DNA of 64,000 nucleotides from Halodurantibacterium flavum (GCF_042681825.1 NZ_JBHUGH010000012.1:62001-126000); one strand, 5' to 3'; counted from the stretch's first letter, positions 34,167 through 43,367 are shown. Made by a program: numbers and translations. Notes: generated by a model from the sequence alone, not told the origin.

Positions 34167-35393
34167 ATGTCCGCCCCCAAGAAAGTCGTGCTCGCCTATT
34201 CCGGCGGGCTGGATACCTCGATCATCCTCAAATGGCTGCAGACCGAATATGGCTGCGAGGTGGTGACCTTCACCGCCGATCTCGGCCAGGGCGAGGAGTT
34301 GGACCCGGCCCGCAAGAAGGCCGAACTGCTGGGGATCAAGCCCGAAAACATCTATATCGAGGATGTGCGCGAGGAATTCGTGCGCGACTTCGTCTTCCCG
34401 ATGTTCCGGGCGAATGCGGTCTATGAAGGGCTCTACCTGCTGGGCACCTCGATCGCGCGGCCCCTGATTTCCAAGCGGCTGATCGAGATCGCGGCGGAAA
34501 CCAGCGCCGATGCCGTGGCCCATGGCGCGACCGGCAAGGGCAATGACCAGGTGCGCTTCGAACTCTCGGCCTATGCGCTGAACCCGGACATCAAGGTGAT
34601 CGCCCCCTGGCGCGAATGGGATCTGACAAGCCGCACCAAGTTGCTGGAGTTTGCCGAAGCGAACCAGATCCCGATCGCCAAGGACAAGCGCGGCGAGGCG
34701 CCCTTCAGCGTCGATGCGAACCTTCTGCACACCTCGTCCGAAGGCAAGGTGCTGGAAAACCCGGCCGAGGAAGCGCCCGACTACGTCTACCAGCGCACCG
34801 TTGACCCCGAGAACGCGCCGGACACACCGGAATATGTGGAAATCACCTTTGAGCGTGGCGATGCCGTCGCGATCAACGGCGAGGCGATGTCGCCCGCGAC
34901 CATCCTGACCACGCTGAACGAACTCGGCGGCAAGCATGGCATCGGACGCCTTGACCTTGTCGAAGGGCGTTTCGTCGGCATGAAGTCCCGCGGCATCTAT
35001 GAGACCCCCGGCGGCACCCTGCTGCTGGAGGCCCATCGCGGGATCGAGCAGATCACGCTGGACCGCGGCGCGGCGCACCTGAAGGACGAGCTGATGCCGC
35101 GCTATGCCGAGCTGATCTACAACGGCTTCTGGTTCAGCCCGGAACGCGAGATGCTGCAGGCTCTGATCGACCGGAGCCAGGAACACGTGACCGGCACCGT
35201 GCGGCTGAAGCTCTACAAGGGCCTTGCCCGCACCGTCGCGCGCTGGTCGGACCACTCGCTCTACTCCGAAGCGCATGTGACCTTCGAGGAAGACGCCGGC
35301 GCCTATGACCAGAAGGACGCGGCGGGCTTCATCAAGCTGAACGCGCTGCGGCTGAAGCTGATCGCCACACGCAAACGCCGGCTGGGGCAGTAA
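34167..35393 (+). CDS. argG: Argininosuccinate synthase
   Basis: Joins citrulline and aspartate in arginine synthesis, using ATP. The 408-residue protein has the P-loop AYSGGLDTS at 10-18, GATGKGNDQ and the family C-terminus. ATG 34167 follows AGGAG. It completes, with argJ in this window, two steps of the arginine pathway, though the genes are 24 kb apart. A strong terminator follows. Confidence 0.98.
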   Translation: MSAPKKVVLAYSGGLDTSIILKWLQTEYGCEVVTFTADLGQGEELDPARKKAELLGIKPENIYIEDVREEFVRDFVFPMFRANAVYEGLYLLGTSIARPLISKRLIEIAAETSADAVAHGATGKGNDQVRFELSAYALNPDIKVIAPWREWDLTSRTKLLEFAEANQIPIAKDKRGEAPFSVDANLLHTSSEGKVLENPAEEAPDYVYQRTVDPENAPDTPEYVEITFERGDAVAINGEAMSPATILTTLNELGGKHGIGRLDLVEGRFVGMKSRGIYETPGGTLLLEAHRGIEQITLDRGAAHLKDELMPRYAELIYNGFWFSPEREMLQALIDRSQEHVTGTVRLKLYKGLARTVARWSDHSLYSEAHVTFEEDAGAYDQKDAAGFIKLNALRLKLIATRKRRLGQ

Positions 35394-35408
35394 GGCGACC
35401 GGCAGAGG

Positions 35409-35435
35409 AAAAAGCCCCGCCTGACGGGGCTTTTT
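35409..35435. terminator. Intrinsic terminator after argG
   Basis: AAAAAGCCCCG (35409-35419), loop CCTGA, CGGGGCTTTTT (35425-35435): textbook factor-independent terminator with a T-run, usable in both directions. It closes argG. The remaining 206 bp up to the marR stop hold no gene. Confidence 0.93.
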
Positions 35436-35641
35436 ACCTTGTCCCACGCCTGCTGGCGCGCAAGTGGTTTTCGGCCCTGTTCCTGTGCGTGAAATCTCGC
35501 CCGGAGCGGCCAATGAATTGAACGCGGCCTGACATTCCCGTTCGCGCCTTTTCTTCACTCGCCTCCATATGCCGCCTGAATCCATGCGCATTCCGAAGGA
35601 TCCCGGAGGACATGAGACGTCCGGCCGGAGTGAGGGCGTCG

Positions 35642-36121
35642 CTATCCGCGGTTCGTGCCGTCGCCGGGCGTAGAAACAAGCGCATCGGCTTGTTTGGCGG
35701 CTTTCGCGGCAAGTTTGACGAAGGTCGCGTATTCGGCTTCATCCAGCCCCTGCAGGATATCGCGCTGCAATCCGGTCACGACCGGCAAGAGTGCCGCAAC
35801 CGTTTTGCATCCCTCCTCGGTAAGCGTCAGGACGCGGGCGCGTTTGTCACGCGCGCTGACCGTCCGCACAAGCAGCCTCTTGCGCTCCAGCCGCTCGATC
35901 ACCGACCCGGTTGTGGCGCGGTCCTTGGCGATATGATCCGCAAGTCCCGCCTGATCGATGCCAGGGTAATGGCCAATCGCGTCGAGCGCCGCAAACTGAA
36001 CCGGCGTCAGGTCATGGCCGGCATCCGCGACACGCTGCAGGAACAGCTGGGTCGAGATCTGGTGAAGCCTGCGGATCAGATGGCCCGGCAAGGCATGGCT
36101 GACGGTTCCGGGCGCAGTCAT
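35642..36121 (-). CDS. MarR family transcriptional regulator, likely repressor of the adjacent hydroxylase
   Basis: The 159-residue protein has the MarR winged helix (IDQAGLADHIAKDRATTGSVIERLERK) and the wing DKRARVLTL. The start is ATG 36121: GGAGG sits 6 nt upstream, whereas the alternative ATG 36127 directly abuts it. It is divergent from a flavin hydroxylase, and a perfect inverted repeat lies between them, the classical arrangement for a MarR repressor of aromatic catabolism. Confidence 0.92.
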   Translation of the reverse strand: MTAPGTVSHALPGHLIRRLHQISTQLFLQRVADAGHDLTPVQFAALDAIGHYPGIDQAGLADHIAKDRATTGSVIERLERKRLLVRTVSARDKRARVLTLTEEGCKTVAALLPVVTGLQRDILQGLDEAEYATFVKLAAKAAKQADALVSTPGDGTNRG

Positions 36122-36146
36122 CTTCATCCTCCGTAAGACTGCGTCG

Positions 36147-36198
36147 ATAGTATGCGCACATATCAGTTCTTGCAATCGCGCACCCGATATAGTAAGTT
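36147..36198. promoter_or_regulatory. Overlapping divergent promoters of marR and the hydroxylase
   Basis: TTGCAA (36170-36175) is itself a palindrome. On the minus strand it is followed after 17 bp by TACTAT (36152-36147). On the plus strand it is followed after 17 bp by TAAGTT (36193-36198), and the alternative TATAGT (36188-36193) is closer to consensus but badly spaced. A shared -35 would link both genes to one control region. Confidence 0.35.
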
Positions 36199-36207
36199 AT
36201 CTTACTA
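36190..36207. promoter_or_regulatory. Probable MarR operator
   Basis: TAGTAAG (36190-36196), TTAT, CTTACTA (36201-36207): perfect 7-bp inverted repeat, 18 bp in all, 20 bp before the hydroxylase start and overlapping its likely -10. The size and symmetry suit a MarR dimer. Binding is inferred from position and the adjacent regulator. Confidence 0.65.
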
Positions 36208-36226
36208 ATTGCGCAGGAAGGACGCG

Positions 36227-38143
36227 ATGCAGTATTATCTCGATGGCTTCCGGCCGGGTGACCCCGATCATCTCGACGCCGCACCGGGCCGTGAGGAGGG
36301 TCAGGGGCCGCTTCCCGATCTGCTTGACGTCCTGATCGTCGGCAGCGGTCCGGCGGGGCTGACGCTTGCGGCGCAACTCGCCGCCTTCCCCGGGATCAAC
36401 ACCCGCATCATCGAGCGGCGCCCCGGCCCGATGGAAAGGGGCCAGGCCGACGGGATTTCGTGCCGCAGCATGGAGATGTTCAACGCGTTCGGCTTTGCCG
36501 AAAAGGTCCTGCGTCAGGGCTACTGGGTGAATGAGACGACCTTCTGGAAGCCCGATCCGGACGCGCCCGGGCAGATCCGGCGCAACGGTCGCGTCCGGGA
36601 TGTGGAAGAGGGGCTGTCGGAAATGCCGCACATGATCCTCAATCAGGCGCGGGTGCATGACATGTATCTGGAAAAGATGCGCAATGCGCCCTCGCGGCTG
36701 GTTCCCGACTACGGCATCGAAATGGTCGACCTCTCGGTGGACCATGACGCCCCCGACTACCCCGTGATCATCACCATCCGCGAGTCGGACAAGCCGGACA
36801 CCCGTACCTTGCGCGCCCGCTATGTGGTGGGCTGCGACGGCGCCCGCAGCGCGGTCCGGCGTGCCATCGGGCTGGAGTTGTCAGGCGACTCGGCCAATCA
36901 CGCCTGGGGTGTCATGGATATCCTCGCCGTCACCGACTTTCCCGACATCCGCTGCAAAAGCCTGATCCAGTCCGCCACAGAGGGCAACATCGTCATCATC
37001 CCCCGCGAAGGCGGATATCTCGTCCGCTTTTATATCGAACTGGACAAGCTCGACCCCGGAGAGCGTGTCGCAAACCGCAACCTTACCGTCGACCATCTGA
37101 TCGCGGCCGCGCAACGGATCATCAGGCCCTATTCGCTGGACGTGAAGGATGTCGTCTGGTGGTCGGTCTATGAAATCGGCCAGCGGCTCACGCAGAAATT
37201 CGATGACGTGCCCCAGGAAGATGCAGCGCAGCGCCAGCCCCGCGTCTTTATCGCGGGCGACGCCTGCCACACCCACAGCCCCAAGGCGGGTCAGGGGATG
37301 AACGTCTCAATGGGGGATGCGTTCAATCTGGGCTGGAAGCTCGCCTCGGTGCTGGAGGGAAAGTGCCCGCCGCGGATCCTGCACAGCTATTCGGCCGAGC
37401 GTCAGGCGGTGGCGCAGGATCTGATCGACTTCGACCGCGAATGGTCCCGTATCATGAGCGCGCGCCCCGCCGAACCGGCGCCCGGCGCGGGTGATCTGCC
37501 AACCTTCCAGCGGTATTTCATCGAGCACGGGCGTTATACCGCCGGGATGTCCGTAACCTATGGCCCGTCAGCGATCGTTGGGGCGCCTGACTGGCAGGAT
37601 CTGGCCCGCGGCTTCCCGATCGGCGCGCGGTTTCACTCCGCGCCCGTGATCCGGCTGGCGGATGCCAAAACCCTGGAACTGGGTCATACGATCCTCGCGG
37701 ACGGGCGCTGGCGCATCTTCGCCTTTTGCCCTGCTGATGATCCGGCAGCAGCGGGTTCCGCGATCCGGAAACTCTGTGATTTTCTCTATGAAGCGCCAGA
37801 CTCGCCAGTGAGGCGTTTCACAGGCGCTGGTGCCGACCCCGACGCCCTGATCGACTTTCGCGCGGTATTCCAGCAGGACAGGCACGATCTGGACATCGGA
37901 CAGTTGCCGCCGGCGCTTTTTCCGCAAAAGGGACGCCTGCGGTTGCGCGATTACGAAAAGGCGTTCTGCCGTGACGGCGCGGCAGGGCGCGATATCTTTG
38001 ATCTGCGGGGGATCGCCCGGCAGCGCGGCTGCATGGTGGTCGTGCGCCCCGATCAATACGTCGCCCATGTCCTGCCGCTTGGGGCGCAGGAGGAGCTTGC
38101 CGCGTTCTTTACCGGCTTCATGCTGTCGCAGGGCCCGGCCTGA
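36227..38143 (+). CDS. FAD-dependent aromatic monooxygenase (phenol/3-hydroxybenzoate hydroxylase-like)
   Basis: The 638-residue protein has the FAD-binding motif VLIVGSGPAG (35-44), the DG motif GCDGARS, the GD motif IAGDACHTHSPKAGQGMN (near 342), and a C-terminal thioredoxin-like domain. This set and the length match the phenol 2-monooxygenase / 3-hydroxybenzoate 4-monooxygenase (MobA-like) group, which add one oxygen to a phenolic ring with NADPH. ATG 36227 is preferred to TTG 36209 because AGGAAGG lies before it. Substrate cannot be fixed from sequence. Confidence 0.9.
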   Translation: MQYYLDGFRPGDPDHLDAAPGREEGQGPLPDLLDVLIVGSGPAGLTLAAQLAAFPGINTRIIERRPGPMERGQADGISCRSMEMFNAFGFAEKVLRQGYWVNETTFWKPDPDAPGQIRRNGRVRDVEEGLSEMPHMILNQARVHDMYLEKMRNAPSRLVPDYGIEMVDLSVDHDAPDYPVIITIRESDKPDTRTLRARYVVGCDGARSAVRRAIGLELSGDSANHAWGVMDILAVTDFPDIRCKSLIQSATEGNIVIIPREGGYLVRFYIELDKLDPGERVANRNLTVDHLIAAAQRIIRPYSLDVKDVVWWSVYEIGQRLTQKFDDVPQEDAAQRQPRVFIAGDACHTHSPKAGQGMNVSMGDAFNLGWKLASVLEGKCPPRILHSYSAERQAVAQDLIDFDREWSRIMSARPAEPAPGAGDLPTFQRYFIEHGRYTAGMSVTYGPSAIVGAPDWQDLARGFPIGARFHSAPVIRLADAKTLELGHTILADGRWRIFAFCPADDPAAAGSAIRKLCDFLYEAPDSPVRRFTGAGADPDALIDFRAVFQQDRHDLDIGQLPPALFPQKGRLRLRDYEKAFCRDGAAGRDIFDLRGIARQRGCMVVVRPDQYVAHVLPLGAQEELAAFFTGFMLSQGPA

Positions 38144-38167
38144 AATCGCCGGGGTATGATGGGGCAA

Positions 38168-38527
38168 TCACCCCTTCCTTGCCCCTGCACGCTCGATCAG
38201 CTTGCCCAGAACCTCGTCCCGCCCAAAGGCGCGGGCGGCTTCTTCTTTCGCGGCAAGCCAGATCGCCGTCTCTCTCGCCAGTCGCAGGTTGAGATGCCGG
38301 CGCTGGTTCTGCTGCCACTGCGCATAAAGTGCCTGTGCGCAATGTGCGGCGATGTCGCCCGGGTCCACCATCGACCGACGGTCGATCCGGGCCAGCATCG
38401 CAAGCGTGGCGTCCCGCGCCGCGGCGGCGCGGCGCAACTCTGCCAGCCGCGCCTCGCGCGCCGCCGTCGTAAGCGACCGGAGCGCCGCGAGCTTCCGTGC
38501 CTTCTCGGTCATCGTCCTGTCGGTCAT
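38168..38527 (-). CDS. Small charged protein at the flhB end of the flagellar operon, possibly FliJ-like
   Basis: The 119-residue protein is rich in Ala, Arg, Leu and Glu and predicted largely helical, with coiled-coil character (AREARLAELRRAAAARD). The C-terminus AFGRDEVLGKLIERA resembles the end of FliJ-type export chaperones, but the resemblance is weak. ATG 38527 has a perfect AAAGGAGG site and overlaps the flhB stop by 4 bp. Its place as last gene of the export-gate operon suggests a flagellar export role; that is inference. Confidence 0.75.
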   Translation of the reverse strand: MTDRTMTEKARKLAALRSLTTAAREARLAELRRAAAARDATLAMLARIDRRSMVDPGDIAAHCAQALYAQWQQNQRRHLNLRLARETAIWLAAKEEAARAFGRDEVLGKLIERAGARKG

Positions 38528-39606
38528 CGCCAACCTCCTTTCGCGCGCAGGCGCATCGCCTCGGCAAAGCGGATCGCGGCCGCGACTGCGCGAAAATGCT
38601 CCGGCCGTATTTCCGAGCCGACCGCCACAGTCGCGTGAAGCGCCCGCGCCGTCGGCGGGTCATGGTGCAGCGGCACACCGGCTTCCTGCGCCAGTTCACG
38701 TATCTTCGCCGCGATCTCATCGACGCCCTTGGCCACGCAGACCGGCGCACCGCCCGACCGCCGGGACCAGCGCAGCGCCACCGCGTAATGCGTGGGGTTC
38801 ACGATCACCACACTGGCCTTCGGAACATCCGCCATCATCCGGTTCGAGGCGATCTCCATCCCGCGCTGGCGCCGCTGCTGCTTCATATGCGGGTCGCCCT
38901 CGGTCTGCTTCATCTCATCCTGCATCTCCTTGCGGGACATTCGGTTCTTGCGGATATGCTCTGCCCGCTGCCAGAGGAAGTCGACGACCCCGATGCCGCC
39001 GGTCAGCAGGATCAGGATCAGCAGAAAGACCGCGACAAGTTCGAACAGCAGGCGGCCCACCATCGCCGGGCCAAGGTAGAGGCTCGCCGCGATCGAGGGC
39101 AGGCGGGCAAAGAGAAATATCCACAGGACCGTGCCGATCAGGATGAGCTTCAGAAAGCTTTTTGCAAATTCGAACAGGCCCGAACGCCCGAACTTGTTGC
39201 GCGCATTCGACAGGGGCGAGACGCGCGACAGCTTTGGCTGAAGCTTTTCCGGCGCGAAGACCAGCGCCCGCTGCGCCAGAAGCGACGCGACCGCAAAGCC
39301 CATCGGTACGAGGAACAGCGGCCCGAGCCCCGCCGCCAGTGTCAGGAGGATGCCGCCAACCGGCGCACCGCTGCCGCCGAACAGAAGCGGCGCAAGCCGG
39401 TCGGCCTGATCCAGGAGAACCCGCCCCAACGTCCCCAGCGTTTCGCCCATCAGCGACCCTGCCGCCAGGCCGGCAACGAGAAAGCCAGCGAAGGCCGCCG
39501 CAGCCGTCACATCGGTCGACTTGGCGATCTCGCCACGGCGCCGTGCCTCGTCGAGCTTGCGCTGGGATGGTTCGTGTTCCTTTTCCTGGGCGTCTTCCTC
39601 GCTCAT
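38524..39606 (-). CDS. flhB: Flagellar biosynthesis protein FlhB
   Basis: Export-gate membrane protein that switches substrate specificity. The 360-residue protein has about four membrane helices and the autocleavage motif NPTH (270-273) followed by YAVALRW. The N-terminus is charged (SEEDAQEKEHEPSQRKLDEARRRG). ATG 39606 overlaps the fliR stop by 4 bp. Confidence 0.97.
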   Translation of the reverse strand: MSEEDAQEKEHEPSQRKLDEARRRGEIAKSTDVTAAAAFAGFLVAGLAAGSLMGETLGTLGRVLLDQADRLAPLLFGGSGAPVGGILLTLAAGLGPLFLVPMGFAVASLLAQRALVFAPEKLQPKLSRVSPLSNARNKFGRSGLFEFAKSFLKLILIGTVLWIFLFARLPSIAASLYLGPAMVGRLLFELVAVFLLILILLTGGIGVVDFLWQRAEHIRKNRMSRKEMQDEMKQTEGDPHMKQQRRQRGMEIASNRMMADVPKASVVIVNPTHYAVALRWSRRSGGAPVCVAKGVDEIAAKIRELAQEAGVPLHHDPPTARALHATVAVGSEIRPEHFRAVAAAIRFAEAMRLRAKGGWR

Positions 39607-40394
39607 CCGGCACCTGTGAACGGGTCGGCCAGCAGGCGCAGAAAGGCCGCGTGCCAGACGCCGAGCAGGATCGGGGTGATCACCAGCAAAAACAGGAGCC
39701 CGCCAAGCGTGAGGGCCGGCGCGCCGACGAAGACCACCATCAACTGCGGCATCGCCTTGTTGATCGCGCCCAGCGCGAGGTTGTAGATCGTGGCGGCGAT
39801 GACGAACGGGGCCGCAAGCGTGAAGGCGAGCGTGAAGGCCCGGGCGATGTGTCCGATCCCCCACTCCGCAACAGTGGAGCCGCCGGGAAACTGCCCGGCC
39901 GGCATCAGCTCGTAGGAAAAGAGAAAAAGCTCGGCCACGCGAACATGCAGATCCGCCGCGGCGGCCAGCGCGAGCCCCGCGAGGAAGAAAAGCTGCGCGA
40001 CGGCCGGTTGCGGATCAGGCCCGGCGCCGCCCAGAAACTGCGACAGCGAAATCGACTGCGCAACGATCGTTCCCGCGATCTGCAGCACCATCACGAAGAG
40101 CCGCAGCGACAGGCCGATCAGCAACCCGGCGATGGTTTCGGTCGCGATGGCGCGGGTCAGGACCTCCGCCGCCGCGACAAGGGCGCCCATATCGGCCCAG
40201 GCGAGAGGTGTGACGACCAGGGTGAACGCGACCGTCAGGCCAAGCCGCACGCGCAGCGGGACCACCTGTTCACCAAAGACAGGCAAGGTCGCCATGGCCG
40301 CGCCGACCCGCAGAAAGACGAAGAACCCCGCAAGGAGCATCTCTTGCCCCTGCCCCAGCAGCGCCGCCATCGTCTCGGACAGCGCCGGGTTCAT
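39603..40394 (-). CDS. fliR: Flagellar biosynthesis protein FliR
   Basis: The 263-residue protein has about six membrane helices and fits the FliR family in length and order. It is part of the export gate with FliP and FliQ; FliQ is not in this window. The start overlaps the flhA stop by 4 bp, and the stop overlaps flhB. Confidence 0.95.
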   Translation of the reverse strand: MNPALSETMAALLGQGQEMLLAGFFVFLRVGAAMATLPVFGEQVVPLRVRLGLTVAFTLVVTPLAWADMGALVAAAEVLTRAIATETIAGLLIGLSLRLFVMVLQIAGTIVAQSISLSQFLGGAGPDPQPAVAQLFFLAGLALAAAADLHVRVAELFLFSYELMPAGQFPGGSTVAEWGIGHIARAFTLAFTLAAPFVIAATIYNLALGAINKAMPQLMVVFVGAPALTLGGLLFLLVITPILLGVWHAAFLRLLADPFTGAG

Positions 40395-42472
40395 GCGGCG
40401 ATCAGGCCCACGAGGGCGGGGCGCGCCTCGATCCCGATTTCCTCGAACGAAAGAACCGGGGCGGTCATGCCGCGCGCCGCAAGAACCGTGCGGAGGAAGC
40501 GCCTGCGTCGGACTGTCGTCACAACGGCGGGGTTCAGCCCGGCCTCGGCCGATTTCGTGAGCTTTTCCTGAAGCGCATTGGCAAGGCGGTTGAACTCGGC
40601 CGGGGGCAGCGCGACGTCGGTATGGCCCCGCTCCCCCTCGATCTGGTAGGTGCTGAACGCGCCTTCCCATTCGGGCGCAAGCTGGATCAGCGGGATGGTT
40701 CCGTCATCCCGGCGCAGGTCGGCCACCAGCTGGAACCCCAGCCGCTGGCGCACATGTTCGCAGATGGTTTCGGGCGTGGTGTGGGTTGTGCGGACCTCGG
40801 CGATGGCCTCAAGGATCAGCGGTAGGTTGCGGATCGAAACCCGCTCGTCCACCAGAAGCTTGAGGACGGCGAGCAGTAGTTCGACCGGGATCTTGTCGGG
40901 CACGAGATCGTCGAGCAGACGGCGGTTGGATTCCGCACGGGACGCATCGGAGAGGTTCGCGAATTCGTCCAGCAGGCGGCGAAGGGCCTTCATCGTCAAA
41001 AGGCGCGCGAAGTTTCGCTTCACCACCTCCAGCAGATGCGTGGCGAGGACTTCGGGCGCGTTGACGACGGTTGCGCCGGCAAGCGCGGCCTCATCCTGAT
41101 CGTCGCGGTTCACCCATCGGGCCGGGGCGCCGTAGACGGGTTCCCGCACGTCCTCGCCCATCGGGCCGTCGGCCTCTGGCCCGGCCAATAGCGCAAGAAC
41201 CTTGTCAGGGCGGAGATGATCGCGCGCCTGTTCCACGCCATGGATACGGATGCGGTAAGTTCCGGGCGGAAGGCCCGCATCGTCCGTCAGGCGCATCTCC
41301 GGCAGGATGATTCCGTAGACCGTCGCGACATGGGACCGCATGTTGGCGATCCGCGCATCGAGCCCGGTGGCGGGATCGAGAACCATCGGCACAAGATCCG
41401 GGGCGAATTCCACATGGATATCTTCCAGATCGAGCAGGTCGCCCATCGACCGGTCGCGCGGCGCAGGCTCTGCCGGGGGAAGCGCCGCCTCAGCCTCGGC
41501 TTTCTGTGCCAGACCCCGCACATGCCAGGCTGCAGCCCCAAGCGCGCCCGCCCCTGCAACGAAGGGAAGGAAAGGCAGGCCGGGAACAAGCGCGAAGAGC
41601 GCCATCAGCACCGCCACAGTGGCGAGCGCCTGCGGATACCGCCCCAGTTGCGAAAAAAGCGTGCGGTCCGTCGCGCCCGAAACGCCGCCCCGCGCAAGCA
41701 GAAGCGCCGCGGCGATCGAGATGATCACGGCCGGGATCTGGCTGACCAGACCGTCGCCGACCGTAAGGATCGCATAGGTTTCAAAGGCCTGCCCGATCGG
41801 CATTCCATGGATGACGGTGCCCATGATCAGCCCCATCACGATATTGAGCAGCGTGATGAGAAGACCCGCCACCGCATCGCCCTTGACGAATTTCGAGGCG
41901 CCGTCGAGTGACCCGAAGAATGTCGTCTCGGCCTGTTCGCGTTCGCGCCGCGCCTTGGCCTCCTGATGGGTGATTGCGCCGGCGGACATGTCGCTGTCGA
42001 TGGCAAGCTGCTTGCCGGGCATCCCGTCGAGCGCAAAGCGCGCCCCCACCTCGGCCATGCGACCTGCACCCTTTGTGATCACCACGAAGTTCACGATCAG
42101 CAGGACGCAGAAGACAACAACGCCGAGAAAGACGCTGCCGCCCATGATGAACATGGCAAAGCCCTGAATGACATTGCCGGCGGCATGGGTGCCGGAATGG
42201 CCCTGCCCGATGATCAGCTTGGTCGATGACACGTTGAGCGAGAGCCGCAGCATAAGCGTCGCGAGAAGCACCGTGGGGAAGGACGAGAAATCCAGCGGGC
42301 GTTCGATGAAGAGCGTGACGGTGAAGATCAGGATCGCCAGCCCGAACGAGGCGGCAAGCCCGACATCAAGCACCCAGGCCGGGACCGGCAGGATCATCAT
42401 CACGATGACGGCCATCAGCGCGAGCGCCAGAAGGACCGTCGGCTGAAAGAGCGACTGGATGCTGAGCTTCAT
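40391..42472 (-). CDS. flhA: Flagellar biosynthesis protein FlhA
   Basis: Large export-gate component. The 693-residue protein has eight N-terminal membrane helices (to about residue 310), the FHIPEP-family cytoplasmic loop (LDGMPGKQLAIDSDMSAG), and a cytosolic C-terminal domain. It overlaps the sltF-like gene by 4 bp upstream and fliR by 4 bp downstream, so the five minus genes from 43197 to 38168 form one unit. Confidence 0.98.
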   Translation of the reverse strand: MKLSIQSLFQPTVLLALALMAVIVMMILPVPAWVLDVGLAASFGLAILIFTVTLFIERPLDFSSFPTVLLATLMLRLSLNVSSTKLIIGQGHSGTHAAGNVIQGFAMFIMGGSVFLGVVVFCVLLIVNFVVITKGAGRMAEVGARFALDGMPGKQLAIDSDMSAGAITHQEAKARREREQAETTFFGSLDGASKFVKGDAVAGLLITLLNIVMGLIMGTVIHGMPIGQAFETYAILTVGDGLVSQIPAVIISIAAALLLARGGVSGATDRTLFSQLGRYPQALATVAVLMALFALVPGLPFLPFVAGAGALGAAAWHVRGLAQKAEAEAALPPAEPAPRDRSMGDLLDLEDIHVEFAPDLVPMVLDPATGLDARIANMRSHVATVYGIILPEMRLTDDAGLPPGTYRIRIHGVEQARDHLRPDKVLALLAGPEADGPMGEDVREPVYGAPARWVNRDDQDEAALAGATVVNAPEVLATHLLEVVKRNFARLLTMKALRRLLDEFANLSDASRAESNRRLLDDLVPDKIPVELLLAVLKLLVDERVSIRNLPLILEAIAEVRTTHTTPETICEHVRQRLGFQLVADLRRDDGTIPLIQLAPEWEGAFSTYQIEGERGHTDVALPPAEFNRLANALQEKLTKSAEAGLNPAVVTTVRRRRFLRTVLAARGMTAPVLSFEEIGIEARPALVGLIAA

Positions 42473-43197
42473 GGCAGATCCCCCGTTTCGACCAGCGGCC
42501 GGGCGGCTGAACTGAAAAACGGCCCCGCGGCCTGCGCATCGGTCGAGACGAGCGAACCTCCGCGCCCCCCCGAGCCGGGAAGGAGCAGCGGATAGGTATT
42601 CACCCGGACCCTGACCGCCCGCGTCACCGCGCCGGCGGGCAGATCGGGCAGCGAATGGCGCATCCCGTCCTCGGCCAGAAAACGGGCGCGGAACGCCTCG
42701 AACCGGGCGCGGTATCTTTGCGCGAATTCCGGCGTGCGGGAGTGATAGGCGCCGGCGGCCATGTCCCACGAGCCCTGCTCATGATAGAGATCGCGCAGGA
42801 AGCGGGCAGCGTAGAAGGCATTGCTGCGCGGGTCGAACATTTCCTCGAACGAAGAGAAGTTTTCGCCATGCCAGTGGTAGTTGATCTGAAAGCATCCGAC
42901 ATCGAAGCTGCGCGCGCCGCGCCGATGATGATCGCGCACGAAGGTCAGCGCCTCGGCCATAGTGTCGAACCATGCGCCGCGCCCCTCCATGTTGACGGTC
43001 CAGGGCCAGGGGCGCATCTCTCCCTGCCGGGGGCGGCCGGTTTCGGCGCGGGTGATCGCCTTCATCACCGACAGCGGGACGCCCGTCGCCTCTGACGCCT
43101 CGATCGCCGCGCGATCGCAAAGCACGGAAAGATCGGCGCGCGCCAGACCGGGAAGCCCCCAGCACAGGAACAGAGCCGTAAGAACGATTCTTTTCAT
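42469..43197 (-). CDS. Flagellar-associated lytic transglycosylase (SLT domain)
   Basis: The 242-residue precursor has a signal peptide (MKRIVLTALFLCWGLPGLARA) and a transglycosylase SLT domain: the catalytic Glu in ITRAETGRP, GCFQINYHWHGENF, SNAFYAARFL, AAGAYHS. It probably cuts peptidoglycan to let the rod pass, as SltF does in Rhodobacter. ATG 43197 is preferred. It heads the export-gate operon, with a CtrA-like box 49 bp before the start. Confidence 0.9.
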   Translation of the reverse strand: MKRIVLTALFLCWGLPGLARADLSVLCDRAAIEASEATGVPLSVMKAITRAETGRPRQGEMRPWPWTVNMEGRGAWFDTMAEALTFVRDHHRRGARSFDVGCFQINYHWHGENFSSFEEMFDPRSNAFYAARFLRDLYHEQGSWDMAAGAYHSRTPEFAQRYRARFEAFRARFLAEDGMRHSLPDLPAGAVTRAVRVRVNTYPLLLPGSGGRGGSLVSTDAQAAGPFFSSAARPLVETGDLP

Positions 43198-43245
43198 CAA
43201 AGCCGCATTTCTTGCTGCCGTTTCCGGCACGCTAGAGCGGCTTTG

Positions 43246-43260
43246 TTTACAAAAGGTTAG
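43246..43260 (+). promoter_or_regulatory. CtrA-like box upstream of the sltF-flhA-fliR-flhB operon
   Basis: TTTA (43246-43249), 7 bp, TTAG (43257-43260) on the plus strand. With its spacer it reads TTTACAAAAGGTTAG, very close to TTAACAATCGGTTAG before fliF/fliL. It lies 49-63 bp before the operon's first start codon, on the opposite strand to the operon. CtrA sites work in either orientation. Confidence 0.5.
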
Positions 43261-43322
43261 GATCGGGAAGCGGCGCCCCGATTGCACGGCGCATAGCGCG
43301 TTTCAGCCCGCGCCTTGCGAAT

Positions 43323-43347
43323 GCACACGCCGGGCAACGGCGTGTGC
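43323..43347 (-). terminator. Hairpin after the esterase-transporter operon
   Basis: GCACACGCCG (43323-43332), loop GGCAA, CGGCGTGTGC (43338-43347): perfect 10-bp stem, 21 bp past the esterase stop. No T-run follows on the minus strand (ATTCGC), so it may need Rho or serve as an mRNA 3' barrier. Confidence 0.6.
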
Positions 43348-43367
43348 GTCTGGTTCCGAGCCTCCTG

